In this document: positions 5,509-10,454 of the stretch, piece by piece | How the letters are laid out: each line of letters starts with the position of its first letter | How positions within the stretch are numbered: the stretch's first letter is position 1 | Source: Acidobacteriota bacterium | GTDB taxonomy: Bacteria > Acidobacteriota > Vicinamibacteria > Vicinamibacterales > UBA8438 | Length of the DNA: 10,454 nucleotides | Direction: 5' to 3' | Assembly: GCA_011523485.1 (NCBI GenBank) | Contig: WTGR01000007.1 | Span: 1-10,454 of the forward strand | Program-made: the position numbers and the translations under genes | Notes under the pieces: generated by a model | Database searches by the model: none | What the model was told of the DNA's origin: nothing | Seen by the model: only the letters and a program-made list of their open reading frames with translations

Positions 5509-7694
5509 CTAATCATCTTCTGGCATCGCGAAGACGTACAGCGCGTTGCCTCCCTCCGGCTGGAAGACCTCCGGGACGAGTTGCGCGGTCAGGCCGCGGA
5601 ACGCGCCCCCCAGCGAGGCCGGCACGGCGAGGAACTGGCGCCCGCCCGCCTCGTAGGTCATCGGATAGCCGTGCGCCGCGGCGCCGAGACGCGTCTCCCA
5701 GAGGACCTCCCCGGTGCGGATGTCGAACGCCCGGTAGTAGCGGTCGGCGTCGCCCGCGAAGACCAAGCCGCCGGCCGTCGTCAGCGTCGACGTCAGGAAG
5801 GGAGCGGGCTGCTCGCGGCTCCACAGCTCCTCCATCGTCCGCACGTCGTAGGCGGCCAGCTTGCCCACGTTGCCGTCGCTGCCCGGCATCTCGCGGAACT
5901 CGGAGCGGCCCGCCGCGCCGCCGCCGCCCTCGACGAACTCCACCTCGCGCCCGGTCAGGTACATGCACGCCTGGTGGAGCGGAATCACCAGCGCGTGGGC
6001 GCCGGGGTGGTACGCCGACGCCTGCCAGTTGTGGCCGCCGAGCAGACTGGGGCAGGCCGGCACGCGATCGCCGATGCGGGCGTCGATGATGTCCTGCCGG
6101 TAGGTCAGCTCGCCGGTCGTCCGGTCGATCGAGGCGAAGACGTCCTGGTAGACGGTCTCGCGCAGGTCTACGAAGGCCCCGGTCCGCCGGTCGAGCTTCC
6201 AGAGGATGCCGTCCTTGCCGATGGTGAACAGCCACTTCTCGTCGCCGGAATCGACCAGCACCCGCTCGTAGACGATGTCGAGGTCGAGCGTCTCGCCCGG
6301 CGCGTGCTGGAAGTACCAGTGCACCTGCCCGCTGCGCGGGTTCAGCGCCAGCGTCGAGTTGGTGTAGAGCGCGTCCTGCCGCGTCGTCATGCCGCGGCTG
6401 GCCGCCACCCACGGCTTGGCCTGCGCCGTGCCGATGTAGAAGAGGCCGAGCTCCGGGTCGTAGCTGCCCGGGATCCACGAGTCGCCGCCCGCGCGCAGGT
6501 ACGGCGGCGTGTCGCCCCACGAGGCGTCGTTCGGATCCCCCGGCAGGGCGATCGTCGACGTGCGCCACAGCTCCTCGCCGGTGTCGGGATCGTGCCCGGT
6601 GATGAAGCAGGTCTGCTCCTTGTAGCGGTTGCAGCCGTTCATGCCGCTGACGACGACGCCTTCGGCGACGACCGGCCCGGAGTTCTGGCGGAAGCCCTGC
6701 GTGTAGTCCGCCTTCACGGCGCGCCACGCCTCGGCGCCGGTTCGCGCGTCGAGGGCCACGAGCGCCGCATCGTGGGTGGCCAGGTAGACCTTGTCGCCGT
6801 AGAGCGCCAGGGTGCGGGTCGCGGCCCGTTGCGGCGCATCCTCCGGCAGCGCCCACCGATACTGCCAGATGACGTCGCCGGTGAGCGCGTCTATCGCCTG
6901 CACGACGTTGCCGGGACTGGCCAGGAACATCACGCCGTCGTGCACCAGCGGCGTGGTCTGGTTGTTCCCCTCCCGGATCGCCAGCGTCCAGGCGAGCTGC
7001 AGTTGGCCGACGTTGTCGCGCGTGATCTCATCGAGCGAGCTGTAGCCGTGGCTGTCGCGCGTCCGCCGCCAGCTCAGCCAGTCGCCCGGTGGCGGGTCCG
7101 CGAGCATCTCGTCGGTCACCGGACTCAGCTCGTGCGGCACCTCCCGGTTGACGAACCGCGCCGGCCGCCGCCGGGGCACCTCGCCCGCCTCGGCCGCACG
7201 CCGCGCCTCGGCGATGTCCGCCGCGTCGCCGATGGTGACCGCCGCGTCGGCCGTCAAGGGCGCGTCTCCCGGTCGGGCGCCGTTCGCGTCCAGGAGGTAG
7301 GCCACCAGGTTCAGGTAGACCGGATCGCCGAGCGATCCGCCGCCGCCGGGCGGCATCGCCTCACGCAGATAGGTGAACAGCTCGTCGGTGGTCTGCCCGG
7401 CCCAGCCGTTCAGGAAGTCCACCCCGCGCAGGGCCGGCGCTTCCGCCCCGTCCAGCGTCTCCCCATGGCACTCCCCGCACTGCCGGGCATACACGGTCCA
7501 CCGGCCGCGGCCTGCTCCGCGGAGAAGCCTCCGCCCGCCCCCGGGACCTGCGCCGCCGCCAGCGGCTGTGCCGCCGCCGCGACGCTCCCCGGCCGGACAC
7601 CCGGCTCGCCAAGGAAGCCGACCGCCACGATCAGCGCGGCGACCGCCACCCGGACCACCGCCGCCGCGACGCCGACGCGAGTTCCCTTCGACAT
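5509..7694 (-). CDS. PQQ-dependent dehydrogenase with N-terminal cytochrome c domain, secreted; apparent single-base frameshift near 7500
   Basis: This is a periplasmic quinoprotein that oxidises an alcohol or aldehyde with PQQ and passes electrons to heme c. ATG 7694 is the preferred start because GGGGGAG lies 9 nt upstream; GTG 7703 is the alternative. Corrected length is about 728 aa. Residues 1-50 are a signal peptide ([20 protein letters not shown]). CGECH at 73-77 binds heme c, with a probable axial Met in REAMPPGGG. From about 175 an eight-bladed PQQ propeller follows, starting [20 protein letters not shown], with repeats such as [13 protein letters not shown] and [12 protein letters not shown], and [17 protein letters not shown]. 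The putative catalytic Asp471 is followed by Asp473 (TLDLDIVYE). The signal peptide and the heme domain lie in different frames: after codon GCC at 7505-7503 only GG precedes TGG at 7500, so one base is missing. This is either a mutation or a sequencing error. Without correction, the longest frame lacks a signal peptide. Confidence 0.88.
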
Positions 7695-7756
7695 GATCGT
7701 CACTCCCCCGGCGCCGTCGGAAGGCGCCTGCAGACCGCGCGGCCGCCCGTGCCGCC

Positions 7757-7779
7757 CTTATACCACCAACAGGGTGGTA
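7757..7779 (-). promoter_or_regulatory. Extended -10 promoter overlapped by a perfect operator-like dyad
   Basis: On the minus strand TGGTATAAG (7765-7757) is an extended -10 about 60 nt upstream of the dehydrogenase start. TACCACC (7761-7767) and GGTGGTA (7773-7779) form a perfect 7-bp inverted repeat with a 5-nt spacer that overlaps this -10. It is well placed for a dimeric repressor controlling the dehydrogenase and perhaps the divergent hydrolase. Confidence 0.5.
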
Positions 7780-7928
7780 AAGACGCGGCAAGTCGTTACG
7801 ATGGGGCGACAAGATGCAAACGAGAATCCGACTCGATCGGGGGCTTTCCATGATCGCAACCCGGTTCGCCGCCCCGCTCGCCGCCTCCGCGCCGACGATC
7901 CGGGCGCAGAACTGGAGGGCCGGTCGAA

Positions 7929-8825
7929 ATGCCTGAAACGTCGGTACGAGCAGTCGTCACGCCCGACGGCGTGGAGCTGCACACCGAATCGGTCGGCCGC
8001 GGCGACGCCATCCTCTTCGTGCACGAGTACGCCGGGGATCATCGAAGCTGGGAGCCGCAGGTGCGGCGGTTCTCTCGCAGCCATCGCTGCATCACCTACG
8101 CCGCTCGGGGCTACCCGCCGTCACAGGCGCCGGCCGACCCGGGCGCGTACTCGCAACAGCGCGCCGTCGATGACGCCGTCGCCGTTCTGGATCGGCTCGG
8201 CGTCGAGGCGGCGGACGTGGTCGGCATCTCCATGGGCGGCTTCGCGGGACTGCATCTGGCCATGCAGCAGCCGGCGCGGGTCCGGTCGCTGGTGATCGCG
8301 GGAACGGGCTACGGGGCGCATCCCGCGGAGGCGCCGCGCTTCCGCCGGGAGAGCGAGGCCATCGCACGGCTGATCGAGGAGTCGGGAATCGAGGCGTTCG
8401 CCCGCCGCTACCTGTCCGGCCCGGCGCGGGTGCAGTTCCGGAACAAGGATCCTCGCGGGTGGGAGCAGCTCTTGCGCGAGTTGGGGGAGCACGCCGCGGA
8501 CGGCGCGGTGCGCACGATGCGCGGCGTGCAGCGGGAACGGCCGTCGTTGTACGCGCTGGAAGCCGAGCTGTCCGCGATCGAAGCACCGGTGCTGATCCTC
8601 GCGGGCGACGAGGACGACGGCTGCCTGGAGACCAGCCTGTGGCTGAAGCGCGTCATTCCCCGCAGCGGTCTGGCCGTCCTGCCGAAGTCCGGCCACACCC
8701 TGAATCTGGAAGAGCCCGACCTCGTGAACGCGTTCATCGCGGACTTCCTGGGCCGGGTTGCGGCCGGATCGTGGGGGCCGCGCGACCCGCGCGCCACGCC
8801 GGGTGCCATCACCGGCATCTCCTGA
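7929..8825 (+). CDS. Alpha/beta hydrolase
   Basis: A 298-aa soluble alpha/beta-hydrolase-fold protein. The oxyanion-hole region is [12 protein letters not shown]. The nucleophile elbow GISMGG has Ser101. Asp227 lies in ILAGDEDD after strand beta7, and His256 in [11 protein letters not shown], completing the catalytic triad. A cap domain lies between about 130 and 205. Length and motifs match the esterase, enol-lactonase and haloperoxidase-like branch; the substrate cannot be told. The start at 7929 has GGAGGG (7914-7919) nine bases upstream. It is divergent from the PQQ dehydrogenase across a 234-bp region, so joint regulation is plausible. The last 20 residues ([16 protein letters not shown]) are a flexible tail beyond the fold. 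Confidence 0.9.
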   Translation: MPETSVRAVVTPDGVELHTESVGRGDAILFVHEYAGDHRSWEPQVRRFSRSHRCITYAARGYPPSQAPADPGAYSQQRAVDDAVAVLDRLGVEAADVVGISMGGFAGLHLAMQQPARVRSLVIAGTGYGAHPAEAPRFRRESEAIARLIEESGIEAFARRYLSGPARVQFRNKDPRGWEQLLRELGEHAADGAVRTMRGVQRERPSLYALEAELSAIEAPVLILAGDEDDGCLETSLWLKRVIPRSGLAVLPKSGHTLNLEEPDLVNAFIADFLGRVAAGSWGPRDPRATPGAITGIS

Positions 8826-8848
8826 CCCCGCAGCGCCCCTGTCGGGTC

Positions 8849-8956
8849 CGTGGAGCCCGCGCCTTTGCCCACTTGACGTGGCTTCGAGCGAATGACGCCG
8901 GGGCCACCCACCAGCGCGGCGTGGAGCCCGCGCCTTTGCCCACTTGACGTGGCTTC
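8849..8956. repeat. Pair of identical 37-bp direct repeats with a 34-bp spacer
   Basis: Bases 8849-8885 equal 8920-8956 exactly. Each copy contains CCAC-N5-GTGG, a small dyad (8869-8881 and 8940-8952), with TTGACG inside it. The spacer (8886-8919) does not resemble the sequence after the second copy, so this is not a simple tandem duplication of a longer unit. It fills most of the 193-bp gap before the next gene, with the second copy ending 62 bp before that start. In the second copy TTGACG (8944-8949) is 17 bp from CATGCT (8967-8972), a weak candidate promoter. Confidence 0.85.
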
Positions 8957-9018
8957 CCGGCGCGCGCATGCTCGACAGCACGTTTCCAGGTCCATCGGCC
9001 AGCGAACAGGGGTGAGAC

Positions 9019-10454
9019 ATGGCACGCAGGGTGTTGTCTTCGAGCAGGATCGGAATCGCGGGAGCGGTAGCCGTCGCCGTGTCGCTAGTCGCGGTGCTCG
9101 CCGGTCAGGCGCCCGGCGGGGCGGTCCCGATGGACGGCGACGACATCGCCGGCGTGGTCACCGGCCCCGACGGCCCCGAGGCCGGGGTCTGGGTGATCGC
9201 GGAAACGCGCGACCTGCCCACTCGTTTCGTCAGGATCGTCGTGACGGACGACGCGGGGCGCTACCTCCTCCCCGATCTGCCGCAGGCCGCCTACGACGTG
9301 TGGGTGCGCGGCTACGGGCTGGTCGATTCCGAGAAGGTGCAGGCGGAGCCCGGCACGCGGCTCGATCTGACGGCGGTCGTCGCTCCTGACGCCGCCGCGG
9401 CGGCCGAGTACTACCCGGCGCAGGACTGGTTCGCCCTGCTGGAGGTCCCGGCGCCGGACGAGTTCCCGGGCACGGGGACGGCCGGCAACGGCATCTCGCC
9501 GGACATCGAGTCCCAGGGCGAGTGGATCCGCTCGGTGGTCAACACGGACGGCTGTACCGGATGCCACGCGCTGGGCAACAAGGCCACGCGGGAGATTCCC
9601 GAAGCCCTCGGCGACTTCGACTCGCACTTCGCCGCCTGGGACCGCCGCGTGCAGTCCGGGCAGGCGGGCGCCACGATGGACGCGCGGCTCGCCGTGGTCG
9701 GGCGCGACCGCGCGCTGGCGATGTACGCCGACTGGACCGACCGCATCCAGGCCGGCGAGTACCCGATGACCCCGCCGCCCCGCCCCCGGGGCGTGGAGCG
9801 CAACGTCGTCGTGACGATGTGGGACTGGTCGGATCCGGAGGCGTACATGCACGACCTGATCTCCGCGGACAAGCGCGACCCGACGGTCAACGCGAACGGT
9901 CCGGTCTACGGCGCCCCGGAGAACAGCACCGACGACATGCCGGTGGTGGATCCGAACACGCACGTGGCCGGCGTGGTGCCGCTGCAGGTGCGCGACGCGG
10001 ACACGCCGAACTCGGCGGACACCCCGCCGAAGATGCCGTCGCCCTACTGGGGCGAGGAGCTCATCTGGCACAGCCGCAGCGTCGCGCACAGCTTCGCCAT
10101 GGACAGCCGGGCGCGCGTCTGGATCGCCGCCCGCGTGCGCGCTGCCGAGACTCCGGCCTTCTGCCAGCCGGGATCGAGCCATCCGTCCGCGGAGGCGTTC
10201 CCCATCGAGCGCAGCAACCGGCAGGTCCAGATGTACGACCCCGAGACGGGGGAGGTCACCACCGTCAACACCTGCTTCGGGACGCACCACCTGAACTTCG
10301 CCTACGACGACAAGCTGTGGTTCTGCGGCAGCGGACCGGTGGTCGCCTGGTTCGACACGACGGTGTTCGACGAGACCGGCGACGAGGAGCTGGCCCAGGG
10401 CTGGACGGTGCAGGTGCTCGACACCAACGGCAACGGCCGGCGGGACGAGTACGT
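9019..10454 (+). CDS. Secreted carboxypeptidase-regulatory-like / heme c / propeller-like protein, partial (3' end beyond window)
   Basis: The frame is open from ATG 9019 to the window end (478 codons, no stop). Residues 1-36 are a signal peptide (IGIAGAVAVAVSLVAVLAGQ). Residues about 41-122 (IAGVVTGPDGPEAGVWVIAE, then TDDAGRYLLPDLPQAAYDVW) form a carboxypeptidase-regulatory-like beta-sandwich. CTGCH at 179-183 is a c-type heme site. From about 355 (ELIWHSRSVAHSFAMDSRAR, VQMYDPETGEVTTVNTCFGT, DKLWFCGSGPVVAWFDT) the pattern resembles streptogramin-lyase-like propeller blades, and DTNGNGRRDEY may bind calcium. AGGGG (9008-9012) precedes the ATG by 6 nt. Together with the nearby PQQ dehydrogenase, a periplasmic redox role is likely. 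The exact reaction is unknown. Confidence 0.85.
   Translation, partial: MARRVLSSSRIGIAGAVAVAVSLVAVLAGQAPGGAVPMDGDDIAGVVTGPDGPEAGVWVIAETRDLPTRFVRIVVTDDAGRYLLPDLPQAAYDVWVRGYGLVDSEKVQAEPGTRLDLTAVVAPDAAAAAEYYPAQDWFALLEVPAPDEFPGTGTAGNGISPDIESQGEWIRSVVNTDGCTGCHALGNKATREIPEALGDFDSHFAAWDRRVQSGQAGATMDARLAVVGRDRALAMYADWTDRIQAGEYPMTPPPRPRGVERNVVVTMWDWSDPEAYMHDLISADKRDPTVNANGPVYGAPENSTDDMPVVDPNTHVAGVVPLQVRDADTPNSADTPPKMPSPYWGEELIWHSRSVAHSFAMDSRARVWIAARVRAAETPAFCQPGSSHPSAEAFPIERSNRQVQMYDPETGEVTTVNTCFGTHHLNFAYDDKLWFCGSGPVVAWFDTTVFDETGDEELAQGWTVQVLDTNGNGRRDEY

Noticed and set aside
7850..7936. 28-codon ORF just upstream of the alpha/beta hydrolase, stop overlapping its start
   Set aside because: It resembles a short leader or truncated signal peptide, but there is no clear Shine-Dalgarno and no conserved feature. 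The hydrolase has its own good ribosome binding site.
5581..8295. 904-codon plus-strand open frame
   Set aside because: It is antisense to the PQQ dehydrogenase and overlaps the hydrolase in another frame. The Arg/Ala/Val-rich translation has no domain and is a GC-rich shadow.
8849..8956. A minimal CRISPR array (two 37-bp repeats, one 34-bp spacer)
   Set aside because: Only two repeats and one spacer, no cas genes in the window, and the repeat looks like an intergenic or regulatory sequence rather than a known CRISPR repeat type.

Overview
The window is very GC-rich bacterial DNA. A secreted PQQ-dependent dehydrogenase lies beside a carboxypeptidase-regulatory-like/heme c protein, and there is an AlpA/tyrosine-integrase island. 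This combination fits an Acidobacteriota (Vicinamibacteria-like) genome. That taxonomic reading is inference from gene types and composition; there is no rRNA or tRNA here to anchor it.

Left end (1-1764, minus strand): a two-gene operon. The upstream gene (1174-1764) encodes a 196-aa protein I do not recognise. Its stop overlaps the start of an AbiEii/AbiGii-type nucleotidyltransferase toxin gene (1186 to beyond base 1). The toxin gene carries a perfect 227-bp tandem duplication (331-557 = 558-784). Because 227 is not a multiple of 3, the duplication frameshifts and truncates the protein. Deleting one copy restores a single frame that stays open to the window edge. About 500 bp without a convincing gene (1765-2266) follows; it holds a candidate minus-strand promoter and a leader hairpin.

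Middle (2267-5460): two generations of the same kind of integrative element. The older remnant has an AlpA-like regulator (2267-2458) facing the C-terminal third of a tyrosine integrase (2470-~2850). Next come the tail of an unidentified gene and a small zinc-ribbon ORF. The younger module appears intact: AlpA regulator (3360-3566), a stretch dense in inverted repeats (3700-3795), a small basic protein (3837-4103), and a convergent full-length integrase (4226-5362, all catalytic residues present) with an extended -10 promoter (TGGTATAAT).

Right half (5457-10454): chromosomal-type periplasmic redox genes. A rho-independent terminator (minus strand) ends a PQQ-dependent dehydrogenase with an N-terminal cytochrome c domain (5509-7694). 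One base appears to be missing near 7500, between its signal peptide and its heme motif. The divergent intergenic region contains a perfect TACCACC/GGTGGTA dyad overlapping the dehydrogenase's likely -10. An alpha/beta hydrolase (7929-8825) is transcribed the other way. After a pair of exact 37-bp direct repeats comes a large secreted protein running off the window (9019 to end), with a carboxypeptidase-regulatory-like domain, a CxxCH heme site and a propeller-like region. Together these genes suggest periplasmic alcohol oxidation coupled to c-type cytochromes; the substrate cannot be read from sequence.
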